In this document: piece after piece, positions 10,677-21,021 of the stretch
How the letters are laid out: every line of letters starts with the position of its first letter
How positions within the stretch are numbered: the first letter of the stretch is position 1
Assembly: GCA_946902985.2 (NCBI GenBank)
Contig: OX336389.2
Coordinates: 168,340,704 to 168,404,703 of the forward strand
Source of the DNA: Meconema thalassinum
Lineage: Eukaryota > Arthropoda > Insecta > Orthoptera > Tettigoniidae
DNA length: 64,000 bases
Direction: 5' to 3'
Program-made: the position numbers and the translations under genes
Notes under the pieces: generated by a model
What the model was told of the DNA's origin: nothing
The model's database searches: none
Seen by the model: the letters and a program-made list of their open reading frames with translations, nothing else

Positions 10677-11640
10677 TGTGTTCCATGTATAGAAGAGAAA
10701 CAGGCTCAACAGCCTTTCAAGACCACCAAGCACCGTGCCAAAAAAAGACTGGACCTGCTGCACATTGACCTGTGTGGACCGATACCTGAGGAATCCTGGG
10801 GAGGAGGCAGCTATTTTCTCACCTTCATTGATGACCATACGAGGATGGTTTTTGTCTTTTTTTCTAAAAAGGAAAAGTGAGGTAAGAGAAATCTTTGAAC
10901 AATTTGCTAATTATGTTGGCATTGAGTCTGAAAGGAAAATCAAGGTCATATGTTCTGACAATGGTGGGGAGTATTGTAATAAAGGTATGGATGAGTTTTT
11001 CAAACAGAGTGGCATCAAGCATCAGCTAACAGTAAAGTACACACCAGAGCAAAATGGAACTGTAGAACGCATAAACAGGGCTCTGAATGAAAGAGCACTG
11101 GCCATGATGCAAGGTGCAGCTTGTGACAAACGGATGTGAGCAGAAGCTGTCAATACAACTGCATATCTTGTCAACAGGTCTGCACGGAAAACACCAAATT
11201 CAACACCAGCAGAAATGTGGACTGGAGAAAAAGTAGACCTGACGCACTTAAAGGTGTTTGGTTGTAATGCATACGTTCATGTTCCAGATCAGCTGAGAAG
11301 AAAACTTGATCCCAAGACTGAGAGAATGGTATTTGCTGGGTACTCGGATGATACAAAGGCGTACCGGCTCCTGCATCCAGTAACCCATGAATTAATCACA
11401 GCTCAAACAGAACCTCCAGTGGTACCAGTGGATACAATAATACCCCTAACCACTGAAGTCCTTAAACCACTATTGACTTCATATGAAAAGGAGGTTCCAG
11501 ATCCAGCTCCACAGCGTGATGACCAACTAGAAGTTGAGCCTGATCATCAAGACAATCCATCACAGCACAATAAGGAAGCGCGTCGCTACCCCCAGCGAGA
11601 GAGAAGGCCAAGCCAATATCCTGATTACATTCTGCAATAC
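10677..11640 (+). pseudogene. copia integrase (broken)
   Basis: The D,D,E catalytic triad is visible: HIDLCGP (first Asp, near 10766), SDNGGEY (second Asp, near 10958) and PEQNGTVERINR (Glu, near 11064). A frameshift lies near 10878, after the SKKEK segment. The TGA at 11137-11139 replaces the expected Trp of the (F)WAEAV motif, because the sequence resumes AEAVNTTAYLVNR in the same frame. The C-terminal KVFGCNAYVHVP block, diagnostic of copia integrases, is intact near 11245-11285. Integrase would insert the cDNA into the chromosome; here it is non-functional. Confidence 0.9.
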
Positions 11641-13130
11641 ACTCATTGTTCTGATCCAAATGAACCATGTACAGTAAGTGAAGCATTGTCAACACCTTAC
11701 TCTAAGGAATGGCATAAAGCCATGAAGTCCATGACGTTTAATAAGGTCTGGATTTTAGTTCCTAAGCCAGACGGTAAAAACATTGTACAGAATAAGTGGG
11801 TGTGCAAAGCTAAGCGTAATACAAATGGTGATGTTGTAAAATATAAAGCAAATTTGGATGCAAAGGGCTTCACACCGAAATTTGGCATTGCCTTTATTGA
11901 GACATTCTCACCAGTTGTGCGGCATGGCCCACTCAGAATGTTGTTTGCTTTAGCGGTTGAAATAAACTTACAGATTGATCATCTAGACATTGAGACTGCT
12001 TTTCTCAATGGAGAGTTACAGGAGGAAATATTTATGTGTCAGCCAGAGGGCTTCCAGGTGGAGGGAAAGGAAGACCAGGTTTGTTTGCTCAAAGGGGCCA
12101 TTTATGGGCTAAAGCAGGCTGCACAAAAGTTGCACAGAAAGGCTCGTACAGTTCTGTCTGCTTTGGGCTACACAAACAGTCATAATGAGGCATGTGTTTA
12201 TAGAAAGAGTATCGGCAATACGGTAATTCTTGTTGCTCTGTATGTTGATGATTTCTTTGTGTTCCACAATAATCCACAGGAAGTGTGAAAATTAAAAGAT
12301 GTCTTGAAACAAAATTTGAAGATGCTGCTCAGATTCTTGGTATGAAAAGAGAAAGGGAACAGATAACAGTATACTCAAAATTTCTCAGACACAGTTCATA
12401 AAGAATCTGCTTAATAAGTTTGAGATGCCTGATGTTAATTCCATCGGTACTCCTATGGATGTAAATATGAAATTGTCTAAAGCCAAAAAATGTGGACGAT
12501 AAACCTTCTCAGGATCTGATAGGTTCACTTATGTACTTGAGTGTGTGTACTAGACCAGATATTGCCTATGCATTGTCATATTTAAATCAGTTTAATTCTT
12601 GCCACAGTGAGGAGCATTGGCTTGCAGCCAAAAGGGTACTTTGGTACCTTAAAGGTACGGCAAACCAAGGGCTCATTTTTAAGAGCACTGGTTTAGATTT
12701 GATAGGGTTTGCAGATGCCAGTTTTTCCACAGATAGTGATAGTAAATCATATACTGTTATCTTTCCAAGCTTGCTAATGCTGTCATATCATGGAAAGGTC
12801 GGAAGCAGAGCTCAGTTGCTGCTACCTCATCGACAGAGGCTGAGTATGTAGCTTTGTCAGAGGCTGCAAAGGAAGCAGTTTATCTTAAGAATCTGATGTT
12901 TGATTTGATTGGTTCTAATCAAGGTCCAATAAAAAATAATTTGTTAAAGATGAATGTGATTTTCAGAGTGTGTTGATGGATTGTAATCAAGAAATTGATT
13001 TGTTTAATGACAGTCAAAGTGCACAGAAGATTGCAAAACAGCCTTTCATTGCACTATTTGCCCACACAAGAAATGATCGCAGATATTCTCACCAAACCGT
13101 TGCCTAAAGCAAAACATGTGTATTGTTCCC
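11641..13130 (+). pseudogene. copia reverse transcriptase and RNase H (broken)
   Basis: The RT frame runs to a TGA at 12286. It carries NKWVCKAKRN, YKANLDAKGF (usually Y-K-A-R-L-V-A-K-G), DIETAFLNGEL, KGAIYGLKQA and the catalytic box LYVDDFFVF (near 12240). Beyond the stop the sequence continues in other frames: AAQILGMK, FIKNLLNKFEMPDVN, then from 12492 LIGSLMYLSVCTRPDIAYAL and HWLAAKRVLWYLKGT. The RNase H GFADASFSTD box follows at about 12706, a frameshift after SKSYT, then TSSTEAEYVAL near 12830 and ADILTKPLPKAKH at about 13078-13116. That is a full RT-RNase H module broken by about four frameshifts or stops. Confidence 0.9.
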
Positions 13131-13289
13131 AAGGAAATTAATTGAATTGTTCATTAGTACTTAAAGTACACATTGTGTTCCAAAATGTTTTCTGAAATTG
13201 CATTATGTTTCTGTAGGGTACTGTATGATTGAAGTCTGGTTGACAAATGTCTTATTACATTCTAGATAAGCTATTGGTTTAAGTGGGTG

Positions 13290-13506
13290 TGTTAGAAATA
13301 CGTAAACCAACAACTGACTTTGATTTGAAATAAGCGCCAAGAAGCGCGATGCCTTTGGTGGTGGTTTTAGTTACTATAATGTTCTTGTTGTTTATTTTGT
13401 CTTCCTTTTTATACTACACCTGTATGTGACCTAGTAAGTTAGTTCGTATTAAAAGTTTATGCTGCATATACGGCCAGTCGTCATTCTCCTGCCATTTACG
13501 CCAACA
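13290..13506 (+). repeat. 3' LTR of the copia element
   Basis: 217 bp, TGTTAGAAATAC...CCAACA, preceded by a purine-rich AAGTGGG stretch that can serve as polypurine tract. Followed by the target duplicate TGTAC at 13507-13511. Confidence 0.92.
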
Positions 13507-13511
13507 TGTAC

Positions 13512-13786
13512 TAGTCCGTGCATTTTGGGGATATGATTGGGAAGGAGGCGTCCGTGGCTTTAAGTTAGGAACCATATCGGCATTTGCCTGGAGTAGAAGT
13601 GGTAAACCACGAAAAACCACTTCCAGGATAGCTGACGTGGGAATTCATCCCTCCTTTTTTCAGTTTTGCCTGACAAGGCTGAGTGTACCCCGTTCCAGCC
13701 CTCAGACCAGAATTAAAATGTCTTGGCAGAGCCGGGAATTGAACCCGGACCTGACAGACAGACTGCTAGCCATGATCTGGAGAAGA
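13512..13786 (-). mobile_element. SINE family A, 5' part, separated by the copia insertion
   Basis: It continues the SINE broken at 4506. It holds the core (GGCATTTGCCTGGAG, then AAACCACGAAAAACC on the plus strand), the second B box (degenerate, near 13639), then the head with CCGGGAATTGAACCCGG near 13732-13748, the reverse complement of a B box. Confidence 0.8.
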
Positions 13787-14289
13787 ACCAGCACTTCAAA
13801 TAGTGGTAGACTGGGAATAATACCCAAAGCGTGTTCAATACAACTGCCAGCTCCTGACGGCACAACTGCAATTGAACTGCATGGCTTGTTGTCCTCTTGA
13901 TGCTCAGTGGCGTAACTAGGACTTGCTTTTGGAGGGAGATGCGCTGAGTCAAAATTACATTGGGGGTGAGGGCTCGGACATAATGAGACATTATCAATGA
14001 AAGCAAATATACGAGACTGAAGTTACAAAACCTCCTTTCTATATTTTTTGTTTGAATTCATTAGCGTTTAATACGTTGTATTTGTACTGACCAATGAGCA
14101 AATGCTCGAAAATTAACAATTTTGTTGATGTTAAATTATAAAGTCCAGCTTTCTTCGCGAATACATCGGGCACTCTCTATTCCCCGACATTTTATAAATA
14201 TTATTAAACTATAGTTTCCAACAGTTTAACATAAGAAAGCAATACAACTTAACACCATCTTATTCACTTTCCAAATTGACACTCACATT
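13787..14289. other. No gene recognised
   Basis: AT-rich flank between the SINE and the satellite array. I see no coding signal or shared repeat. Confidence 0.4.
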
Positions 14290-15960
14290 CGGATACAAAG
14301 TCACATATACGGTTCTGCTTTGACACTAATGCTAGTCTCTGTAATTCTAAAATATATAAAGTGATTTATTTTTATATTCCATAGTTTCAAGATGGCCCCT
14401 ACGAGCTATATTCAGTGCGGTATTCTTATGAGTAATGCTAACGATCTCTCTTATATGATACTTTCATCTCAGAAAATTACGCGTTGACTGAGCAATTACA
14501 TCCCAAGTTATTTATTTTAATGGCTAAGAGTACCCCCAGCCGCCATCTTGAATGTGTAGATAAGTTGGCTTCGTCACAGGAAGCCAAATATAATGTTCTA
14601 CCTTCCCACTAACTTTCGATACTGTAGCTCTCAAACGTAGAGAGTTATTTATTTTCATGTTTTGAAATGTCAAGATGGCCGCTGTGCGTTATATTCAGTA
14701 TGATCAATTTAATACCAACGCTAATGTGGTCTCTTATACGAAAACTCCTCTCGTAATATGTTTCGTCTTAATTGTGCAATTGTATTTGGAGTTAGTGACT
14801 AGTATAGGGTATTTTAACAGTACACCTGACTACCATTTTGAATGTATAGATTTGTTGTTCTTTTCTCTTGGTCACAAAAGGCCACATACAAGGTTCTACA
14901 TTACTACTAATTTTCGTTATTCTACCTTAAAAATACTTTGCGTTATTTTTCATATTCTATTGTATATATCCAAAATGGCCACTGTGTGTTGTATTCACTG
15001 TGTTATTCTTAAGACTTATTTCAGCAAGGTCCCTAATATGATACTTATTTCTTACTAATTTTCGTTTCAATTGTGCAATTACATACCGCACTGAATGATA
15101 CATTATTACGTTTTAACCGGTACGCCCAACCACAATCTTGAAAATTTTGAGTCGTTATTTTGCTTTGCGCACACGATATTACATAAGTTTCTACTTTATC
15201 AATAACTTCGGTTATTGTAGCTCTAAAATACAGGGTTATTGATTTCTGAAATATGAAATGTCAGGATGGCCGCTGTGCGCAGTGTGTTGCATTTATCACT
15301 GAAGCCTCTTATATAATACCTCTCTCCGGCCAAGTTTTTCTTAATTGTGCAATTATATTCTGAATTACCAACTTGGATATTTTAGTAGTACGCCTAGTCG
15401 CCATATTGAATGTATGGAGTAGTTTTTCTTTTTTGCGTTTGGCATACGAAGCGTCTTATAAGATTCTACCTTATTTATATATTTTGTTATTATAGCTTTA
15501 TGATATTTAGAGATTTTAATTTATTTTAAAATTTCAAGATGGCCGCTGTGCGCTATGTTCAGTGTGATAGTATTTTGACCAACACATGTTAGAACCCTTA
15601 TGTTGCTGTTGCCAAGATTCGTTTTAATTACGCATTACATTCTGAGCTATGGATATTAATGTTCGAATAGTTCGTGGATCCCCCATGTTGAATGTATGGA
15701 GTCTGTGTTATTTTGCCTTGGACATGCAAGGATACATATACGGTCTTACCTCGTCACTAAATTTTCGTTACTAAGTGTTGAGAGTTATTTACCTTTATTT
15801 AACATAATTTCATATAGTCATCACGTTGGTAACAGAGGAGTGTTATATAAAACTACCTGAATGCCAAGTATTGTGAGCAATGATTAATTGCATCATAAGT
15901 TATATATTATAATGCTTGAATGATTCGCACGGTCGTCATCTTCAAGTTATTCAGCTGATG
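14290..15960. repeat. Satellite N array, about 5 degenerate monomers (273-300 bp)
   Basis: The anchor AAGATGGCC(G/C)CT recurs at 14392, 14675, 14975, 15266 and 15539 (spacings 283, 300, 291, 273). Each is followed by a TATTCAGTGTGAT-like phrase, then TTAATTGTGCAATTA, then a CCGCCATCTTGAATGTATGG-like phrase, then TTTTGCCTTGG, then AATTTTCGTTATT. Open frames in this region are chance products. The same monomer occurs at 2740-3440. Confidence 0.82.
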
Positions 15961-16429
15961 ACCCCAGACGTATCCTACATGAAGTTTATTTTTTTTCAAA
16001 ATTTGCCATGGATCCATTGATTAGTTCAGACGTAAATTGATTTAAACATGGCCGCCATTTTGTTTTCTTTACGATGGGGGCGATAATTATAAAACATGTC
16101 ACTAGGGTGCCCCTTACTAGTGCTGCCTGTGTATTACCCTTTCACGAATTGATCGCCGACGCTCGAGATGGGGAACTATTCTCTGTTTACTTGTGTCACA
16201 CGTCACTCTGCTTCGTTGACAGGTACAGTTGCGCGAGTAGGATATGACTCAGCTCCAGTAGCTTCAGTCATCGTTTAACTGTCCGTGGTGACATGAGCTC
16301 CTGTGACGATTATCTGCGCTTCTAAGACAGGTAGTGCGCACAATGCTGCTTGACTTATGTGCAGACTGCACTCTGTCATCACTGTGTCCTCCACTTCACC
16401 CCTCGGGGCTCCTGCTACAATAATCAACA
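15961..16429. other. No gene recognised
   Basis: Moderately GC-richer unique-looking DNA. A short frame near 16357 has no recognisable domain. Confidence 0.4.
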
Positions 16430-16655
16430 AACGTTGGCGCAACCACGCTCAGCGGCAGTCAAATCTTAAAAGGGTAATACCAAATTTGATTCAATTTGGT
16501 TTCCCTGTTTGGGAATTGATGGGGGAGGGGCAGACAAACAAACATACTGTACATTCACATTTACAAACACACAAACGCGGACATTTGACTCGCGTAGATA
16601 TTTTATTGTAAGTCTACTTTCATTTTTTTGCAAAATTTGAAAGTAGGTAATAACG
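16430..16655 (-). mobile_element. End fragment of the Helentron-like element family
   Basis: The hairpin CTACTTTCA...TGAAAGTAG at 16617-16646, followed on the minus strand by a TG-rich stretch, a TCCCCCATCAATTC phrase and AAATTTGGTA, repeats in the same order at 39733-39980. It is therefore a second, minus-strand copy of that element's 5' end. Confidence 0.65.
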
Positions 16656-16659
16656 AATC

Positions 16660-16786
16660 GGGATGCTCTTTATTCAGGGCTCAAGGCTTGGAGGTTAAGA
16701 AGAACGATAGCTAGCCGATAGTAGTAGTAGATTATATGTAAAATAAGGAAGCGAGATGCTATGTGTTCAGGGTTCGAGGCTTGTAG

Positions 16787-16820
<34 letters not shown>

Positions 16821-16975
16821 CATTGTTGTTTTAAGGGGCGGAACGACGAGGTCATCTGCCCTTGCTTGTAGGTTAAAGCCGGTACAAGCACAGGTATGTA
16901 AGATAAGGAAGTTTAACGCTACGTGTTCCAGGTTCGAGGCTTGGAGGTTAAGAAGAACGCTAGCTAGCCGGTCGA
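16660..16975 (+). repeat. Three copies of an ~80-90 bp repeat
   Basis: GGCTTGGAGGTTAAGAAGAA and GCTAGCCG phrases occur near 16683 and 16937, and GGCTTGTAGGTTA at 16778. Each is preceded by a GATGCTNNNTGTTCAGGGTTCGA-like phrase. The middle copy is split by the short retroposon at 16791-16863. Confidence 0.7.
16779..16875. mobile_element. Short hairpin retroposon, copy 2
   Basis: The 12-bp duplication GCTTGTAGGTTA lies at 16779-16790 and 16864-16875. The 73-bp insert is eight tandem TTAG units, TCATTGTTGTTTTAA, then the hairpin region GGGGCGGAACGACGAGGTCA and TCTGCCC. It matches copy 1 at 10584-10638 apart from TTAG number and a few bases. Confidence 0.82.
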
Positions 16976-17140
16976 TACGCGGGCCCGGCTCGGCCCGAGT
17001 GTCGCGAAACCTCGTGCGGTGACGTCACACCAAGTGCCGCAGTCTGGCGCGAACCTTTCCCGAGAGCGGTTGAGGAGCAGAAGCGCGCGCCTGGTGCTCC
17101 ATGTGCCACTGCTGTGCTGTCTGCCTGTTACGTGAGTCAC
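16975..17140. other. CpG-rich patch with a CRE palindrome
   Basis: The region is markedly richer in GC and CpG than its surroundings. It contains TGACGTCA at 17020-17027 and, at the right edge, a GTGAGT that could be a 5' splice site (17130-17135). It could be a promoter or first exon, or the end of an unrecognised LTR. No downstream exon is supported. Confidence 0.3.
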
Positions 17141-18665
17141 TTCCACATACTAATACCTGCTTCTCGCACCCTAACCTAACAATTGTTGATGTTCCATTGA
17201 GTAAGAAGGCTTTGCTTTACTTTTCCTGGTGCTATGCAGTGTATCTTTGTGTCCAGTGGCTATTTCCGTCTCAGAAGCCCCACATGTATTCATCCACACT
17301 TGTGGTGACCTCAGCCGATCCGAACCGCAACAGTTGGCAAGTTATTTGCGTCGCTGTCACTAGTTGTCACTAGCTGTCACTTTCTCGGTTAGCTATTGAA
17401 TTTCTATCGGAAATTGCAAATCACCAAGTTGGAGCGCTTAATAGTTGTCATACAGCGCTAGGAATGGCAATGACATCATTCCTCAACGTCATCGTTCAGA
17501 CGGAGCTTCGTCAAGTAACATTTTTCGAGAACAGAGGAAGGAGTTGTTTTATTTACTTTGATATGGTGGCCTAAGCAATTTACTTATTTGTTAAGAAGGA
17601 CGAAATATCGTGTTCGTTCCAGCTAAAATTATACTATAATGCCCATTGAATAATTACAAGAGGATTAGTAAAAGTGCTATCATAAATTACTCTGAATAGT
17701 ATTTTCTAACATTAAGCATTCGGACAGTGTTGAGGACACACATGGCTTGTCTTGTAGCAAAATTCTTCGGGTACTAGACAAGTTTTGTGTAAGAAGCGAA
17801 ATATTATTTAATACTAAGTTCTGCACGAAGCTGGCTGAATACTGATATTTAAAGCGTGGACATACAAGGATTTTCACAAATTTAGACCACCTTCAGATTC
17901 TATCAGTCTCTTTCGATGTACTACATACTGTAGTACGTTCTTAAACGTGGGCATTATAAAAATATTAATAAATATGCCTGAAATTGAACGATGATAAGAG
18001 AATAAATACTGTCGTAGGTTTTTAATGAAATTACTACTAAATTATACATTACAATACTGTAACTATTCCCCTCAATTTAACTTCAGTATTTAGGTACATT
18101 CACTATGCTTCCTTTTCTTATGGAACCAGGGAAGTGCAAGTACTGTACACAATGCTGTATGATATTATATAATTTTAGATTTATAGAAATGGATTGAAAT
18201 AGCTCTCCCTGGCGTGATCATAGGCTATCTGTTGTGTAAGACTTGAAAATATAACCACGGTCGGGATACGAACCCAAGTCTTACTCAACAAGTTGCCACA
18301 TACATTGGTTCCACGTAAGTGTTTAGTGTCAAGTTTTCCATTTTTCTCACTGCTATTTATATTACAAACCTCTATCTCATTTTAATCTTATCTTTATAAA
18401 AAAAATGGCATTCCTACATCGATCTGCTTTTGGAGAAACATTTTTTCATATTAATCTGATTTTAGTATTTTTGAATATTTTAGACAGAAAGTATTTTGGA
18501 AATATTGTTGAATCTCACCTTTTTTTAAAAAAACTACTTTTTACTTGTTGCGCTATTTCTCTCCAAGATACTAAGGAAATATTGTTGTTTTACCTCTATC
18601 ATATAATTTCACGAAGCTGCAATTTCATAAGTTACTTGTTTCTATTTAAAAGTATTAATTATACA
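17141..18665. other. No gene recognised
   Basis: AT-rich beyond 17380. A small inverted-B-box-like motif (GGGATACGAACCC, about 18263-18275) suggests a worn tRNA-derived fragment. The frame at 18405-18689 is AT-driven and shows no domain. Confidence 0.4.
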
Positions 18666-18705
18666 TTGCTGATGAAGGTCATAATGTGACCGAAGCCGCT
18701 TCTTT
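18666..18705 (+). ncRNA. Degenerate hammerhead-ribozyme-like motif
   Basis: CTGATGA (18669-18675), A, stem II GGTCA/TGACC (18677-18681 with 18787-independent partner 18687-18691) closing a 5-base loop, then GAAG where the ribozyme core needs GAAA, then CCGCTTC. The order is that of a hammerhead core, but the GAAA box is mutated and stem I is weak, so it is probably inactive. Compare the intact motif at 26556-26600. Confidence 0.45.
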
Positions 18706-18719
18706 AGAATGATAATTTT

Positions 18720-18958
18720 ATTGACCTTTTTTTTAATCGTGTGACCTCCTGGGAGGCCAAGTGCAGGTCTTTCAAGTGAACGCCCGTGGGTGACCTGTGC
18801 GTCCGAATGATGAAGTGATTATGAAAACACACACCCAGTCCCCGGGCCAGGGGATACAACTCCAGGAGATGAAAATCCCAGATGGACCGGCCACGAATCG
18901 AACCCGGGACCCTATGGGTCAAAGCCTAGAGCGCTAACCTATTCGCCATGGGGCCGGA
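18720..18958 (-). mobile_element. SINE family D
   Basis: On the minus strand the head starts CCGGCCCCATGGCGAATAGG (A box) and GGGTTCGATTCG (B box, near 18893-18904). There is no GGTTTCCC core. The 3' end (CACCCACGGGCG, GACCTGCACTTGGCC, CACACGATTAAA) matches the tail of family B, so the two families share a tail but not a head. Confidence 0.8.
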
Positions 18959-19080
18959 TATTTTATTGACTGAAGGTATATTATCGTAGTCTCTCAAGTT
19001 GCCTTATTTGTTACGAATTCCACCGTTTACTTCCTCCGACGTAGCAGCAACGGCGATAAGATCATGATTCTTGATTGTTA

Positions 19081-19616
19081 TTATTATAGTGGTTTTCCAT
19101 TTCGTCTTCGGGCAAATGCCGGGATGGTACCTACCGTCAGGCCACGACCGCCTCCTTCCCCCTTCCTTGTCTACCCCTCCCATTCTCCCCATCCCGTCCC
19201 ATCCCTCATGAGGCCCCCTGTTCGCTTTGCAGGTGAGGCCACCTGGGCGAGGCGCTAGTCCCGCCTCCCTAGTTGTATCCTCCGTCCCAATGTCAAGCTC
19301 CAGGACATAATAATAATGTTATTGGTTTTACGTCCCTTTTAACTACCCTGGCTTTTAGAGACGCCGGGGTGCCGGAATTTTGCCCCGAAGGGGATCTTTA
19401 ACGTGCCAGTAAATGTACTGACACGGCTCCCTCGCATTTGCGCACCCTCAAATGCCAGCTGACTGCGCCAGGTTTCGAACCTGCAACCTTGGGCTCAGCA
19501 AGCGAGAACGTTACCCCTGAGCCACGCAGCCAGACAAGCTCCAGGTCAGTGCCCGTAGAGGTGGTAAAGGTGGGATCCCTCGCTGAGTCCGTGGGAAAAG
19601 CCTACCTGGAGGGTAA
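19081..19616 (+). mobile_element. SINE-like family E, interrupted by a family F SINE
   Basis: It runs from the core block (GTGGTTTTCCATTTCGTC, GCAAATGCCGGGATGGT) through a C-rich stretch (CCCATTCTCCCCATCCCGTC) to a 3' end GTGGGAAAAGCCTACCTGG. The family F insert occupies 19305-19545. The same sequence runs uninterrupted, inverted, at 60890-61158, where CAAGCTCCAGG occurs once; this is direct proof of the empty site. Confidence 0.85.
19294..19545 (-). mobile_element. SINE family F with 11-bp target duplication
   Basis: CAAGCTCCAGG is duplicated exactly at 19294-19304 and 19535-19545. The minus-strand insert has a tRNA-like head (GTGGCTCAGGGGTAAC A box, CAGGTTCGAAACC B box) and ends in a TTA-repeat tail. 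A second copy is at 55625-55915. Confidence 0.92.
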
Positions 19617-19633
19617 ACGTAAATACGAAAAAA

Positions 19634-19635
<2 letters not shown>

Positions 19636-19668
<33 letters not shown>
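19636..19668. repeat. (TA)n microsatellite
   Basis: Pure TA run following the 3' end of the family E copy. Confidence 0.9.
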
Positions 19669-19671
<3 letters not shown>

Positions 19672-20175
19672 TAAAATGTTGGTGACCGAATTTCACAACA
19701 ATGAGTGAATTGTATGTGATTCAGATTGGATTTTTCATAAGATTTCCAACATACATCACTCAATGTTTAAAACGCGTCCTATTTTACACTCATAGTACGA
19801 CTTAAGTATTATAATACCTAGCAATGGACCTGGCAAATAATTCATAAAATACCCCGCTGGTAGGATCAGCTGGTCACGATGAGGAAGGGAATGGGTGTTA
19901 ACATTGTACTGTACATATCTGTATATTACAGGCTGGCAGGCCTTGGGAGCAAATTTTTTTTTGGAAATATTAATCGGAATATAAACAATCCGAAGAAAAG
20001 TATCATCTTATGATTTATTCTGAGCACAATAAAATAAATATGAAAAATGTACATACTTTGATTTAAATTTCCTTTTATTATCACGCAATTTCAATTTATT
20101 TCCTTACGGTTATTGCAACCAAAGCAAAATCCTGAAACGGGAAAAATCTCACGGTTTAAATGAATTCTTCTTTGT
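19669..20175. other. No gene recognised
   Basis: AT-rich DNA without a recognisable repeat or coding signal. Confidence 0.4.
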
Positions 20176-20520
20176 TCATATGGCAAGATTAAGTTTCTCT
20201 CACCCCACGGCTACAGCCGTGCGCGTCAAATCGCTCACCACAGCCGTAAAGGTAGCTGCAGCAAGTCTGGAGAACGGAGGTGCAAATCAGGGCATTGGCT
20301 GTCAGAGACTATCCTGAACGTAGTTCTTGCCTGGGGTTTTCCACAGTCCCTCCAGGCAAATGTCAGGATAGTACCTTATTTCACGTCCCGGGTCGCCCAC
20401 CCCATCCATGTCCCTAATGCAGCTACACACTCTACTACAATCATCACATAAACGCAGGTTATCGGACAAATTCAACACACACTCAAGTAAACGAGGAATA
20501 CGAATTAACAACAACATCCA
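20176..20520 (+). mobile_element. SINE family G
   Basis: It has the AAATCGCTCACCACAGCCG and GCTGCAGCAAGTC head, a worn B box (GGAGGTGCAAATCAGG), then the core CCCTCCAGGCAAATGTCAGG, and a tail (GCAGGTTATCGGACAAATTC) shared with family A. Closest relatives in the window are 26846-27515 and 60400-60750. Confidence 0.78.
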
Positions 20521-20582
20521 GTTTCTAATTATTCTTTTAAGCTACTAGAACGAACATACAGTACTAATACTAACTTATTTAT

Positions 20583-20803
20583 ACTTCTTCTTCTTCTTTC
20601 TTCGGCTTTTACCAATTAATTGGGGGTCGCCGGAGCCAACCAGGCTCATTTTTTGTTTCGGCCGGGGGTTTAAGGCCGGATGCCCTTCCTGACGCCACGT
20701 GATTTTTCAGGTGGATATTCCACCCCGCTGTCACCGGGATTCGAACCCTGGCCGTCCAGGTGAAAGACGAGCAGCAAAGCCACGGCGCCATCACGCTCCC
20801 CAC
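20583..20803 (-). mobile_element. SINE family H
   Basis: On the minus strand a tRNA-like head (A box TGGCGCCGTGG, B box GGGTTCGAATCCC near 20732-20744) is followed by GGCGTCAGGAAGGGCATCC. A tail (GGCTCCGGCGACCCCC, AATTAATTGGTAAAAGCCG) ends in GAA repeats. From memory, similar 3' tails occur widely in invertebrate SINEs. Confidence 0.82.
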
Positions 20804-20844
20804 TAACTTATTTATACTAATTTCATTAATGCAGCCAATGGCTA

Positions 20845-21021
20845 CATTCTTTTCAGGTCGTGGACCTGTCGAAAGGAACCGTCCAGGTATTTGTCTGGTT
20901 GTGAAAATAGGAAACCAGGAAAGCAATTTTCAGGGCGGCCGAGTTGGGATTCAAACCCACGCTCTCCCGATGCCAGCGATGCATGAGCTAGCGCGTTAAC
21001 GCTCTCGGCCACCGTGGCCGC
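20845..21021 (-). mobile_element. SINE family I (partial)
   Basis: The minus-strand head CGGCCACGGTGGCCGAGAGC, with A box, precedes a B-box-like GGGTTTGAATCCC (near 20947-20959) and the core (GGTTTCCTATTTTCAC). A longer relative lies at 54785-55137. Confidence 0.75.

Larger units (their letters stand above)
4507..13506 (+). mobile_element. Ty1/copia LTR retrotransposon, decayed, with a 4.44 kb insertion
   Basis: Two LTRs (4507-4724 and 13290-13506) begin TGTTAGAAATA and end CCAACA. They are flanked by the 5-bp direct repeat TGTAC (4502-4506 and 13507-13511). The internal order is gag, protease, integrase, reverse transcriptase, RNase H, which is diagnostic of copia because integrase precedes RT. 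Without the inserted 5813-10252 element it would be about 4.56 kb, normal for the superfamily. All coding parts contain stops or frameshifts, and several catalytic residues are lost, so it cannot encode its own mobility. It landed in a family A SINE, giving a relative age. Confidence 0.93.

Noticed and set aside
14675..15058. 127-codon open frame
   Set aside because: It lies entirely in satellite N, and the other monomers do not keep the frame.
16791..16822. Telomere-like repeat
   Set aside because: The unit is TTAG, not the insect TTAGG, and it belongs to the tail of the short retroposon.
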